A stretch of 33,037 nt of DNA, from NCBI GenBank assembly GCA_947470895.1, contig CANIVF010000045.1, positions 1 to 33,037 on the forward strand, in the 5' to 3' direction. The translations under genes were made by a program, and so were the position numbers. This stretch comes from Bacteroidota bacterium. GTDB taxonomy: Bacteria > Bacteroidota > Bacteroidia > Cytophagales > Cyclobacteriaceae. Below are positions 16,899 to 24,664 of this stretch, piece by piece. Positions within the stretch are counted from its first letter, which is position 1, and each line of letters opens with the position of its first letter. The notes below the pieces were generated by a model. The model saw only the letters and a list, made by a program, of their open reading frames with translations. It was not told where the DNA came from and searched no databases.

Positions 16899-17645
16899 TT
16901 GAATAACGCTATTGTCATTATACCCACTTATAATGAACAGGAAAATATCACCCTGATCATTGATGCGATCATCTCGCTACCGAAAGATTTTGATATTTTA
17001 ATTGTAGATGATAATTCACCAGATGGCACCGCCAACATCGTTAAGGAGTTACAAAAGAATTATAACACGGCTACCACAACAAGATTGCATTTAATGCAAC
17101 GGGCTGGTAAACTGGGATTGGGCACTGCTTATATCGAAGGCTTTCGCTATGCCATGGAGCATCATTATGATTTTATCCTGGAGATGGATGCGGATTTTTC
17201 ACACAACCCAAAGGATCTCATTAACTTATATCTCTCCTGTGCTGAAGGTGGAAATGACCTGAGCATTGGATCTCGTTATGCCAGCGGAGTGAACGTAGTG
17301 AACTGGCCGATGGGTCGTGTATTGCTTTCATTTTTTGCCAGCAAGTACGTGCAACTCGTTACCGGAATACCCATTCATGACACCACTGCAGGCTTTGTCT
17401 GCTATCGCAGAAAAGTATTAGAGACTATTCCGCTAGACGAAATAAAATTTATCGGTTACGCCTTTCAGATCGAGATGAAGTTTCTCACCTGGAAGTATGG
17501 CTTCCGCCTGAATGAAGTGCCGATCATATTCACGGATCGCACACGGGGTCAAAGTAAAATGTCGGCTGGCATTTTTAAAGAAGCCTTTCTTGGCGTGATT
17601 CAGATGACGGTGCAGAGTTGGTTTAAGAAGTATATCATTACATAA
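16899..17645 (+). CDS. Polyprenol monophosphomannose synthase-like glycosyltransferase (GT2)
   Basis: This 248-residue GT-A enzyme transfers a sugar, usually mannose, from a nucleotide sugar to polyprenyl phosphate at the inner membrane. Features are NAIVIIPTYNEQENI at the N-terminus, DILIVDDNSPDGT, GLGTAYIEGF, EMDADFSHNP (the DXD-type metal site), GSRYASGVNVVNWPMGR and TDRTRGQSKMS, all as in dolichol-phosphate mannose synthase. There is no C-terminal membrane domain, so it is the short soluble type. The start is TTG 16899, supported by an AAAGGA ribosome site at 16891-16896 and by the family's usual beginning. It is convergent with the permease gene. Confidence 0.9.
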   Translation: MNNAIVIIPTYNEQENITLIIDAIISLPKDFDILIVDDNSPDGTANIVKELQKNYNTATTTRLHLMQRAGKLGLGTAYIEGFRYAMEHHYDFILEMDADFSHNPKDLINLYLSCAEGGNDLSIGSRYASGVNVVNWPMGRVLLSFFASKYVQLVTGIPIHDTTAGFVCYRRKVLETIPLDEIKFIGYAFQIEMKFLTWKYGFRLNEVPIIFTDRTRGQSKMSAGIFKEAFLGVIQMTVQSWFKKYIIT

Positions 17646-17648
17646 TTC

Positions 17649-17669
17649 GATTAAAGAATTCATTTAATC
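17649..17669. terminator. AT-rich hairpin between convergent genes
   Basis: GATTAAA (17649-17655) and TTTAATC (17663-17669) are perfectly complementary with a 7-nt loop. It overlaps the stop codon of the permease gene and follows the glycosyltransferase stop. A weak terminator is likely. Confidence 0.4.
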
Positions 17670-19034
17670 AAACCTGATCGCTTGAATCGGATTAATCCTC
17701 GTAATGAATCGTGTTGGTATCATCAGCACCAATGTTACTGTAGCAAACACAATAAGATTTAATAACAACACGGTGCCCCAACCCCATTCAATAGGCACAT
17801 ACTCCATGTAATAATCATGTGGATCAAGAGGAATGAACTTGAAATAATCTTGCAAGAAGCAAAGTCCGAGTCCGATCGCGTTGCCATACAAAAGTCCTTT
17901 GGCAATTAGGCTCATTCCATTATAAACAAATACCGAGCGCACCAAGCTATCCTGTGCACCCATCGCTTTCAGGATTCCCACCATCTGTGTACGCTCCATC
18001 ACCAAAATCAAAATCACAGAAATCATATTCACACAAACTACTACGAGAATGACTACGAGGAGAATGCGTACCTGTCGCTTAATCAGGTCGAGCCATTCAA
18101 ACACCTGGATGTATTTATCGCGCACCGTTTCAATGTATAGATCATAGTCGATTGACATACCAATCTCACGTGCCGATGCTTCGAGTGCGGCCTTGTCGTG
18201 ATCATATTTAAATTCCCACAAAGCAGAGAGGCCGCTCAACATCCGATTACCCGTATATTCCGGATTACTGAGAATTGCTTCATCAATACGCTCGAGATGA
18301 TGAGCAAACGCATTGCGCCACAACTCAAAGCCGCTGAAATAATTCAAATTCACTTTTACCTCCAGGCCACCCGCCTCATCGTTAGGCCAATCATTTAATC
18401 GTTGCACCAGACGAATGTCACCGATGATTACTTTACCATCAAAATAATCAGAGAGGTTGGTTTCATAGATACCTGTGATTTTTAATTTGCGAAAGCGTGG
18501 AGGATTTTGAAAAAAATGAACGACAATATCATCTCCTGTTTTTACATTGATCTTATCGGCTATAATGCGGCTCAAGACAATCTCGCGTGCATAGCCTGAA
18601 TCCGGCAGGTGTATGAACTCACCTTCAACCAGGTCTTGTGAAAACTGATCCTTATCAAAACTTTTACCTACGCCTTTAAATACAATGCCCATCACCTCGT
18701 CATCGGATTTAATTAATCCGGCTTTATGACTGTATTCCTGCACATGCGAAACAAATCCAAACTGTTCAGGATGTTGTTGCAAATCCGTGGTGTATTTAAA
18801 GGACTGCTCCTCCACCGCATTGTTCATCGTGTATTTGGTGATGAGCAAGTGATTGCTGAACGTATAAATCTTGTTCTTTACTTCCGACTGAAACCCCTGC
18901 ATGATCAGAAAAGAGACAATGGCAGCCGATAATCCAATCGCGATACTGGCCACAGCAATTTTATGTATGATCGAAGAAAAACTATTGTCTTGCCCCTGGC
19001 GGATTCTTTTTGATATGAAATACGAAAGGTTCAA
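17664..19034 (-). CDS. ABC transporter permease, lipoprotein-releasing (LolC/LolE) or FtsX-like
   Basis: This 456-residue inner-membrane protein has one N-terminal membrane segment (IIHKIAVASIAIGLSAAIVSFLIMQGF), a periplasmic MacB-like domain of roughly 280 residues, and three C-terminal segments (VRILLVVILVVVCVNMISVI; MSLIAKGLLYGNAIGLGLCF; WGWGTVLLLNLIVFATVTLVL). That is the LolC/E layout. VMERTQMVGILKAMGA is the ATPase-coupling loop. I placed the start at TTG 19034 (MNLSYFISKRIRQG), the standard family beginning. The only in-frame ATG, at 19127, would overlap the divergent gene's start. It probably exports lipoproteins toward the outer membrane. No ATPase gene is adjacent. Confidence 0.85.
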   Translation of the reverse strand: MNLSYFISKRIRQGQDNSFSSIIHKIAVASIAIGLSAAIVSFLIMQGFQSEVKNKIYTFSNHLLITKYTMNNAVEEQSFKYTTDLQQHPEQFGFVSHVQEYSHKAGLIKSDDEVMGIVFKGVGKSFDKDQFSQDLVEGEFIHLPDSGYAREIVLSRIIADKINVKTGDDIVVHFFQNPPRFRKLKITGIYETNLSDYFDGKVIIGDIRLVQRLNDWPNDEAGGLEVKVNLNYFSGFELWRNAFAHHLERIDEAILSNPEYTGNRMLSGLSALWEFKYDHDKAALEASAREIGMSIDYDLYIETVRDKYIQVFEWLDLIKRQVRILLVVILVVVCVNMISVILILVMERTQMVGILKAMGAQDSLVRSVFVYNGMSLIAKGLLYGNAIGLGLCFLQDYFKFIPLDPHDYYMEYVPIEWGWGTVLLLNLIVFATVTLVLMIPTRFITRINPIQAIRFD

Positions 19035-19043
19035 AGAATGGCT

Positions 19044-19051
19044 TAATTTTG
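19044..19051 (+). promoter_or_regulatory. Candidate -7 promoter element
   Basis: TAATTTTG matches TAnnTTTG and lies 30 nt before the ATG of the muramidase gene, within the 46-nt divergent intergenic space. No TTG -33 is at 19-21 nt. Confidence 0.35.
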
Positions 19052-19080
19052 GTTTTATACTTTCGCCAAAATAAAAAGAA

Positions 19081-20232
19081 ATGATCAGGATTTGGGTGTT
19101 ATCTGTTTTTTTGTTGACGGTCACCATCGGTGAAGCGCAAAAACCAAAAGTCAGTGTAGGTGCTGAGCAGTTAAATCAATTGCTTCCCATGCTCAAAGGA
19201 AAACGCGTGGGCTTAGTAGTGAACAACACTTCACTGGTGGGCAAAACTCATCTGGCCGACACATTATTCGCACGCAAAGTATTGATAAAAAGAATTTTCG
19301 GCCCCGAGCATGGCTTCCGTGGCGATGCTGCCGATGGCGAGCACGTGAATGATGAAATGGATAGTAAGACTGGTGCACCTGTAGTCTCCTTATACGGCAA
19401 AAATTTCAAAGCCACTGCGGACCAGGTAAAGGATCTTGATATTCTCCTCTTCGACATTCAGGATGTTGGAACCCGCTTTTATACCTACATCAGCACGATG
19501 CATTACCTGATGGAAACCTGTGCGGAAAATAATAAGCAACTGATCATCCTTGATCGACCAAATCCAAACGGCAGTTATGTGGATGGCCCCATCATGCAGC
19601 CAGAATTAAAATCGTTTGTAGGCATGCATCCCATTCCTATTACGCATGGCATGACCATCGGAGAGGTTGCACAAATGATTAATGGTGAAGGCTGGCTGGC
19701 AGGAGGAAAAAAATGCAATCTCAAGGTGATTAAAATGAAAAACTGGAAGCACGATGATGATTATTCGTTGCCGGTAAGACCATCACCTAATTTACCAAAC
19801 GATCAGGCCGTGCGATTATATCCATCGATTTGTCTTTTTGAAGGAACCGTGATCTCGTTAGGAAGAGGAACTCCAATGCCTTTCCAGATTTTAGGAAATC
19901 CTGAATTGAAAGACATGACTTTTACCTTCACACCCGTGCCGATAAAAGGTGTTTCAATTGACCCTCCACTGAAAGACAAACTTTGTTACGGCATGGATTT
20001 ACGCTCAGTGACTCCTCCCAGAAAAGTGGACTTGCAGTACTTGCTACTCTTTTATCAAAAATATCCCGACAAGGAAAAATTCTTTATTCCGTATTTCGAT
20101 AAGCTTGCCGGTACAACACAATTGAAACAACAGATCAAAGACGGATTAACAGAAGATCAAATCCGCGCCAGTTGGAAACCAGGATTGGATGCCTTTAACG
20201 CCAAGAGGAAGAAATATTTGTTGTACCAATAA
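19081..20232 (+). CDS. namZ: Exo-beta-N-acetylmuramidase NamZ-like protein (DUF1343 family)
   Basis: This 383-residue exported protein is probably periplasmic and would release terminal N-acetylmuramic acid from peptidoglycan fragments (family GH171). The signal peptide is MIRIWVLSVFLLTVTIGEAQ. Family landmarks are GLVVNNTSLVG, FGPEHGFRGDAADGE, SLYGKN, LLFDIQDVGTRFYTYI, LDRPNPNG, VGMHPIPITHGMTIGE and the later SPNLPN, with SLGRGTPMPFQ toward the C-terminus. The start at ATG 19081 is the only one that gives a signal peptide. It is divergent from the permease and is followed by a hairpin leading into nth. Confidence 0.88.
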   Translation: MIRIWVLSVFLLTVTIGEAQKPKVSVGAEQLNQLLPMLKGKRVGLVVNNTSLVGKTHLADTLFARKVLIKRIFGPEHGFRGDAADGEHVNDEMDSKTGAPVVSLYGKNFKATADQVKDLDILLFDIQDVGTRFYTYISTMHYLMETCAENNKQLIILDRPNPNGSYVDGPIMQPELKSFVGMHPIPITHGMTIGEVAQMINGEGWLAGGKKCNLKVIKMKNWKHDDDYSLPVRPSPNLPNDQAVRLYPSICLFEGTVISLGRGTPMPFQILGNPELKDMTFTFTPVPIKGVSIDPPLKDKLCYGMDLRSVTPPRKVDLQYLLLFYQKYPDKEKFFIPYFDKLAGTTQLKQQIKDGLTEDQIRASWKPGLDAFNAKRKKYLLYQ

Positions 20233-20234
20233 CC

Positions 20235-20288
20235 GGATTCTGGATGCTTGATCCTGGATTTTGATCGAGCAGCTAGTATCCAGTATCC
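20235..20288 (+). promoter_or_regulatory. Long hairpin ending 6 nt before the nth start codon
   Basis: GGATTCTGGATGCT (20235-20248) pairs with AGTATCCAGTATCC (20275-20288): 14 positions with one mismatch and one G-U, and a 26-nt loop. The arms are built from the repeated word TGGAT. The 3' arm ends 6 nt before ATG 20295. Size, loop and position closely parallel the hairpin before speA. Confidence 0.55.
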
Positions 20289-20294
20289 ATCACG

Positions 20295-20930
20295 ATGACC
20301 AAGCAGGAAAAAGTAAACGACATCTTAAAAATTCTGGATAAGTATTACCCCAAACCAGAAGTTCCACTTCAGCATAAAGACGCGTATACTCTTTTGATCT
20401 CCGTTTTGTTGTCCGCACAATGCACGGATGAACGTGTGAACAAAACGACACCTGCCCTATTCAAGCTGGCCAACAATCCATATGACATGGTGAAACTTTC
20501 CGTGGAAGAAATTCGCGAGATTATCAAACCCTGCGGGCTTTCACCGATGAAGTCGAAAGGCATTCATGGACTATCTAAAATTCTCATTGATAAACACGGA
20601 GGTAACGTGCCAAACACCTTCGAAGATCTGGAAGAACTTCCAGCCGTGGGCCACAAGACTGCATCGGTAGTAATGACTCAGTGGTTTGGAATTCCAGCCT
20701 TTCCAGTAGATACACACATTCACCGATTAGCTTATCGCTGGGGATTGACCAACGGAAAAAGTGTGGAGCAAACGGAAAAAGATCTGAAGCGATTGATTCC
20801 GGAAGACAAGTGGAATAAAGTACACTTGCAGATCATTTATTTTGGAAGAGAATTTTGCCCCGCACGTGGCCATGTGTGGACGGAGTGCCCGATCTGTAAA
20901 AAGTATATGCGCAAAAATTTAAAAGATTAA
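20295..20930 (+). CDS. nth: Endonuclease III (DNA glycosylase/AP lyase)
   Basis: This 211-residue base-excision repair enzyme removes oxidised pyrimidines and nicks the abasic site. The helix-hairpin-helix is LPAVGHKTA with catalytic Lys121, and the aspartate is Asp139 in FPVDTHI, matching E. coli Lys120 and Asp138. LLSAQCTDERVN near residue 40 is standard. The C-terminal Fe-S loop is unusual: Cys188, Cys198 and Cys201 follow the pattern C-x9-C-x2-C, with no fourth Cys, instead of C-x6-C-x2-C-x5-C. A [4Fe-4S] cluster is therefore doubtful unless His or another residue substitutes. Confidence 0.92.
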   Translation: MTKQEKVNDILKILDKYYPKPEVPLQHKDAYTLLISVLLSAQCTDERVNKTTPALFKLANNPYDMVKLSVEEIREIIKPCGLSPMKSKGIHGLSKILIDKHGGNVPNTFEDLEELPAVGHKTASVVMTQWFGIPAFPVDTHIHRLAYRWGLTNGKSVEQTEKDLKRLIPEDKWNKVHLQIIYFGREFCPARGHVWTECPICKKYMRKNLKD

Positions 20931-20956
20931 ATCCTGAAGTTGCCTCCAGGATTTAA
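20927..20956. terminator. Bidirectional terminator hairpin overlapping the nth stop codon
   Basis: TTAAATCCTG (20927-20936) and CAGGATTTAA (20947-20956) are perfectly complementary with a 10-nt loop. It lies between the convergent nth and membrane-protein genes. Confidence 0.75.
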
Positions 20957-20963
20957 TTGATGA

Positions 20964-21572
20964 TTAAGCTACCGATTTCTTATACATGTTAAAGAATAAT
21001 AATGGTAGAAAGCCAAAGCTGAAAAAAATCACTCCTATAAGAATCGATAAGTTAGCACCATCCATGTGGAAGATTTTCAACAGCACACCAAGACATGTTA
21101 CAGCAAGACTGGCAATACCAAGAATAATTCTTAACCGATCCGATAAGGCGCCTTGCATCTGCACTTTAAAACGATCAATGGTTATCATGGGAACAAAAAT
21201 TAACATAAAGATTGAAAACCCATAGATGGTGAGCTCCTGAGAACCTGCCCAATGTAATAATTTCATTACCAACCCCATGCTCATAGAAATAGCAGAGGCG
21301 AGGCCTACGATATACATGACTTTTTTCATATAAATTATTTTAGTGAAGTTTAATAAGAAGAGTGTTTGATGTTCGATTTTTTCGAATCCTTCTGGTGCCA
21401 ATTCATGGATTGCTTCTTGTAGTGAAGCGTCAAAGTTTTTCCCCTTCACAAGATCATACTCGACCACGCAACATAAGTGATCCACCAAATCATCTTTCAA
21501 GGTTTGAATCCTCAGGTTGCTTTCGCTGATCACAGCCTGTATGTGTGCAATCTGTTCTGGTGTAAGATTCAT
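20964..21572 (-). CDS. PadR-associated membrane protein with HAAS-like N-terminal region
   Basis: This 202-residue protein has an N-terminal soluble helical region of about 80 residues (LKDDLVDHLCCVVEY, then FDASLQEAIHELAPEGF). That region resembles the HAAS/DUF1700 type of domain found beside PadR regulators. About four membrane segments follow (roughly 84-105, 117-134, 148-166 and 174-195). It starts 2 nt after the padR stop, so the two are translationally linked. In known PadR-HAAS pairs the membrane protein is the regulated target and may sense or modulate the envelope. The exact function is unknown. Confidence 0.7.
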   Translation of the reverse strand: MNLTPEQIAHIQAVISESNLRIQTLKDDLVDHLCCVVEYDLVKGKNFDASLQEAIHELAPEGFEKIEHQTLFLLNFTKIIYMKKVMYIVGLASAISMSMGLVMKLLHWAGSQELTIYGFSIFMLIFVPMITIDRFKVQMQGALSDRLRIILGIASLAVTCLGVLLKIFHMDGANLSILIGVIFFSFGFLPLLFFNMYKKSVA

Positions 21573-21574
21573 GG

Positions 21575-21922
21575 CTATTTCAATTCAGCGGTTTTAATCT
21601 CTGGAAAAACGATTCTATTCATGGTCGAAATAAAATCCTTTAGCTCAGCTAGGTAGGCCGTTGTTTCTCTTTGGCCGTGTTGTGTGATGTAGTAGTACTT
21701 GCGCACTCGTCCGCTCACAATTTCTTCTTTGAAAGAAAGTAGCCCATCGCTGGTCATTTTTTGGAGTGCGGGGTAAAGCGATCCGTCCTTCAGTAGGATC
21801 TTTCCCTGCGACAATTCTTTCACTTTCATCGAGATTTCATATCCATACATTTTCTCATGCTCGGATAATAACTTTAGAATTATGGCCGAAATTGTTCCTT
21901 TTAGAAGCTCTTTTGAATACAT
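21575..21922 (-). CDS. PadR-family transcriptional regulator
   Basis: This 115-residue DNA-binding regulator has a winged helix: KGTISAIILKLLSEHEKMYGYEI, LKDGSLYPALQKMTSDGLL (recognition helix region), VRKYYYITQHGQRET (wing), and a short C-terminal dimerisation helix. This is the small PadR-s2 type. I placed the start at ATG 21922 (MYSKELLKG), the normal family beginning. The longer frame from 21955 would run through the operator. It is first in an operon with the membrane protein and probably represses itself. Confidence 0.88.
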   Translation of the reverse strand: MYSKELLKGTISAIILKLLSEHEKMYGYEISMKVKELSQGKILLKDGSLYPALQKMTSDGLLSFKEEIVSGRVRKYYYITQHGQRETTAYLAELKDFISTMNRIVFPEIKTAELK

Positions 21923-21926
21923 AGAA

Positions 21927-21955
21927 CGAAGATACATCATAATACGATATATCAA
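21927..21955 (-). promoter_or_regulatory. padR promoter with overlapping candidate operator
   Basis: On the reverse strand TTG (21955-21953) and TATCTTCG (21934-21927) are 18 nt apart, one mismatch from the Bacteroidota consensus. Two related 8-mers, GATACATC (21931-21938) and GATATATC (21946-21953), lie inside this promoter 7 nt apart and could be PadR half-sites. The -7 box ends 4 nt before the chosen ATG, so the transcript would be nearly leaderless. Confidence 0.45.
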
Positions 21956-22005
21956 AATACAAAGTCTATTATTTTTTCAATTTCACCATATTTGCATCTC
22001 TAAAA

Positions 22006-22926
22006 ATGAATACACTCCGCATCATCTTCATTGGCACACCCGAATTTGCTGTGCCAAGCCTGGAAATCCTGGTGCAAAATAAATTCAATGTAGTAGCGGT
22101 GATTACGGCACCTGATAAACCTCAAGGGCGGGGACAAAAGCTAACTCCTTCGCCTGTAAAAGAATGTGCGCTGAAATACAACATCACTGTTCTTCAGCCT
22201 ACCAATCTTAAATCGCCAGAGTTTCTGGATGAATTAAAAAGCTACCATGCCAATCTTCAGATTGTAGTCGCCTTCCGCATGTTACCTGAAGTAGTTTGGG
22301 CCATGCCGCATCTGGGTACTTTCAATTTACATGGATCGTTGCTTCCTCAATATCGCGGAGCAGCTCCGATCAACTGGGCCATCATCAACGGAGAAAAAGA
22401 AACAGGAGTCACTACGTTTTTTCTAATGCATGAGATTGACACGGGCAGCATCATATTCCAGGAAAAGGAAACTATAAAGGAAGATGATGATGTCGGTTCT
22501 GTCTATGAACGACTCATGCACAAAGGAGCTGCATTGGTTTTGAAAACTGTGAAAGCCATAGAACAAGGAGATTATCCGAGTGTACCACAAACAACATCAT
22601 CAGAAATTAAACACGCTCCCAAAATTTTTAAGGAGACATGCCAAATCAATTGGAATCAGACCAGTGAGCAAATCAGAAATTTTGTGAGAGGGTTAAGTCC
22701 TTACCCGGCAGCATGGACCTTAATTGCAGGCAAGACGTTTAAGGTTTTCAAATGCCGCTCCGCTTATGCAAATAGCAGTGAACTTCAGCCGGGAGAATTC
22801 ATTACAGATAATAAGAACTATCTTTACTTTAAGACATCCAATGGGTTGATTGCCATAGACGAATTTCAGCCGGAAGGAAAAAAGAGAATGAATGTGCAGG
22901 AATTTTTCAGAGGCAATAAACTATAG
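22006..22926 (+). CDS. fmt: Methionyl-tRNA formyltransferase
   Basis: This 306-residue cytoplasmic enzyme formylates Met-tRNAfMet using 10-formyl-tetrahydrofolate. The N-terminal Rossmann domain begins IIFIGTPEFAVPSLEIL. The catalytic residues are Asn107 and His109 in FNLHGSLLPQYRGAAPINW and Asp145 in HEIDTG. The C-terminal OB-like tRNA-binding domain begins near residue 210 (QIRNFVRGLSPYPAAW) and ends with NVQEFFRGNKL. Its folate link fits the next gene, folA, 15 nt downstream. Confidence 0.96.
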   Translation: MNTLRIIFIGTPEFAVPSLEILVQNKFNVVAVITAPDKPQGRGQKLTPSPVKECALKYNITVLQPTNLKSPEFLDELKSYHANLQIVVAFRMLPEVVWAMPHLGTFNLHGSLLPQYRGAAPINWAIINGEKETGVTTFFLMHEIDTGSIIFQEKETIKEDDDVGSVYERLMHKGAALVLKTVKAIEQGDYPSVPQTTSSEIKHAPKIFKETCQINWNQTSEQIRNFVRGLSPYPAAWTLIAGKTFKVFKCRSAYANSSELQPGEFITDNKNYLYFKTSNGLIAIDEFQPEGKKRMNVQEFFRGNKL

Positions 22927-22941
22927 TAGTCGGTTAATTTT

Positions 22942-23442
22942 ATGATGATATCACTGATCGCAGCACTCACCAAAAACCGGGTGATTGGAAAAAATAACGA
23001 CCTGCCTTGGCATTTGCCAGACGACATGAAGTACTTCATGCAAGCTACGAAAGCACATCACGTGATTATGGGCCGCAAGAATTATGAATCTATTCCAGAA
23101 AAATTCAGACCCTTGCCCAATCGAACCAATATTGTGGTAACACGACAAAAAGATTTTTTAGCACCAGGTTGCATCCTTGTCAATAACATGGAAGATGGCA
23201 TAGCGATGGCACGTGCCGGTGGAGAAACCCAACTTTTCATCATAGGAGGTTCAGAAATTTATGACTTGGCTATGCCTCATGCCGACCTGCTCTACCTGAC
23301 CGAAATAGATACTACCCTGGAGGGCGATACATACTTCCCTGCATTTGATAAAAGTGAATGGAACGAACGCTCGCGCACGCACCATGAAGCCGATGCGCGC
23401 CATGCTTATCCTTTCGATTTTGTAGTTTATCAAAAGAGCTAG
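22942..23442 (+). CDS. folA: Dihydrofolate reductase
   Basis: This 166-residue enzyme reduces dihydrofolate to tetrahydrofolate with [26 protein letters not shown] is the classical beginning, with the active-site acid Asp28 in [19 protein letters not shown] (cofactor loop), [11 protein letters not shown], and [17 protein letters not shown] follow in the usual order. ATG 22942 and the next codon ATG are both possible starts. It is in an operon with fmt. Confidence 0.95.
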   Translation: MMISLIAALTKNRVIGKNNDLPWHLPDDMKYFMQATKAHHVIMGRKNYESIPEKFRPLPNRTNIVVTRQKDFLAPGCILVNNMEDGIAMARAGGETQLFIIGGSEIYDLAMPHADLLYLTEIDTTLEGDTYFPAFDKSEWNERSRTHHEADARHAYPFDFVVYQKS

Positions 23443-23477
23443 CCGATAAATTGTAACTTTCTAAAAAATCATATCCC

Positions 23478-23855
23478 ATGGAAACGCATAAAAGAATTCT
23501 TGGTATCCTATATATTATTTCAGGGACACTTCAAATCATAGGTTTGATCTTTGTATCGGCATTCATGTCGTTTGTTATTCCATTTATTATGGAAGAAGCG
23601 GGGCCCGATGCTGAATGGGTTTTTGTGTGGTTAGTTCCTTTCATTAGAATCATTGCCGTTTTGGTGATTCTGTTCATCTCGATTCCCTCCATCATCGGAG
23701 GTATTGGTCTTTTGAATAATAAGAGTTGGTCACTCACTCTTCTCCTGGTGCTGGGTTGCTTCAAACTATTTTCATTTCCAATTGGCACCGCCATTGGCAT
23801 TTACACGATCTACGTGTACTCTCAAAATAATAAGATAAGTTCACAAGCAAAATAA
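23478..23855 (+). CDS. Small membrane protein of unknown function
   Basis: This 125-residue protein has about four hydrophobic segments (LGILYIISGTLQIIGLIF; FVSAFMSFVIPFIM; FIRIIAVLVILFISIPSIIGGIGLL; LTLLLVLGCFKLFSFPIGTAIGIYTIYV). The GI-x-x-LNNKSWS turn and the late PIGTAIGIY segment are typical of a common small Bacteroidota membrane family without a known role. Its stop and the next start overlap by one base (TAATG), so translation is coupled to the SDR gene. Confidence 0.7.
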   Translation: METHKRILGILYIISGTLQIIGLIFVSAFMSFVIPFIMEEAGPDAEWVFVWLVPFIRIIAVLVILFISIPSIIGGIGLLNNKSWSLTLLLVLGCFKLFSFPIGTAIGIYTIYVYSQNNKISSQAK

Positions 23856-24664
23856 TGGGAAAGTTAACCAATAAGGTAATCTGGATAACCGGTGCTTCCT
23901 CAGGCATTGGAGAAGCACTCGTATATGAACTAGCCAACAAAGGCGCTCGTCTGGTCCTATCTGCACGCAGAAAAGAAGAGCTGGAGCGTGTGAAAGGAAA
24001 TTGTGCTGGCGTTGCCCAAGTGAATGTGCGCATATTACCCTTAGATCTCAGTGAACCTTCTACATTAAAGTTAAACACTGAAGCAGCCATTCAATTTTTT
24101 GGTCATATCGATATCCTCATCAACAATGGTGGCATCAGCCAGCGTAGCTTGGCGAAGGATACAGAGCTGGATGTAGATCGCAGAATCATGGAAGTCGATT
24201 ACTTCGGCACCATTTCATTAACGAAATATTTATTGCCTCACTTTTTAAAACAAAAATCCGGACATATCGTGACCGTGAGCAGTGTGATGGGGAAAATAGG
24301 AACACCCTATCGCACGGGTTATGCTGCTGCTAAACATGCCCTGCATGGTTTCTATGATTCACTTCGGGCAGAGCTTTGGAAAGACAGCAAAAATATTCAC
24401 GTCACATTAATTTGCCCCGGTTGGATTAATACCAACTTAAGCATTACCGCTCTATTGGGTGACGGGTCTCCACAAAACAAAAAGGACGACACGCACGAAC
24501 AAGGTATGCACCCCCGTAAGTTTGCCCGCAAGATGATTAACGCCATCGAAAACAAAAAACGCGAAGTGTACATTGGTGGAGCCAAAGAAGTAATTGCCAT
24601 TTACCTGGATCGATACATGCCCGATTTATTTTCCAAGATTGTTCGTAATGCCAAAGTGAAGTGA
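23855..24664 (+). CDS. Short-chain dehydrogenase/reductase
   Basis: This 269-residue classical SDR oxidoreductase is probably NADP-dependent and cytoplasmic. The cofactor loop is TGASSGIG (12-19) and NNGG lies near residue 91. The catalytic Ser143 is in VTVSSVMG, and Tyr156 and Lys160 are in GYAAAKHALHGF. Arg residues after the second strand (SARRKEEL) favour NADP. The C-terminal part (CPGWINTNLS, then a basic tail) resembles the DHRS7/YqjQ-like membrane-associated SDRs. The substrate is unknown. Its stop overlaps the GTG start of the next gene by 4 nt. Confidence 0.88.
   Translation: MGKLTNKVIWITGASSGIGEALVYELANKGARLVLSARRKEELERVKGNCAGVAQVNVRILPLDLSEPSTLKLNTEAAIQFFGHIDILINNGGISQRSLAKDTELDVDRRIMEVDYFGTISLTKYLLPHFLKQKSGHIVTVSSVMGKIGTPYRTGYAAAKHALHGFYDSLRAELWKDSKNIHVTLICPGWINTNLSITALLGDGSPQNKKDDTHEQGMHPRKFARKMINAIENKKREVYIGGAKEVIAIYLDRYMPDLFSKIVRNAKVK

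Noticed and set aside
19035-19127. Upstream ATG start for the LolC/E-like permease
   Set aside because: It overlaps the start and signal peptide of the divergent muramidase gene and adds residues foreign to the family.
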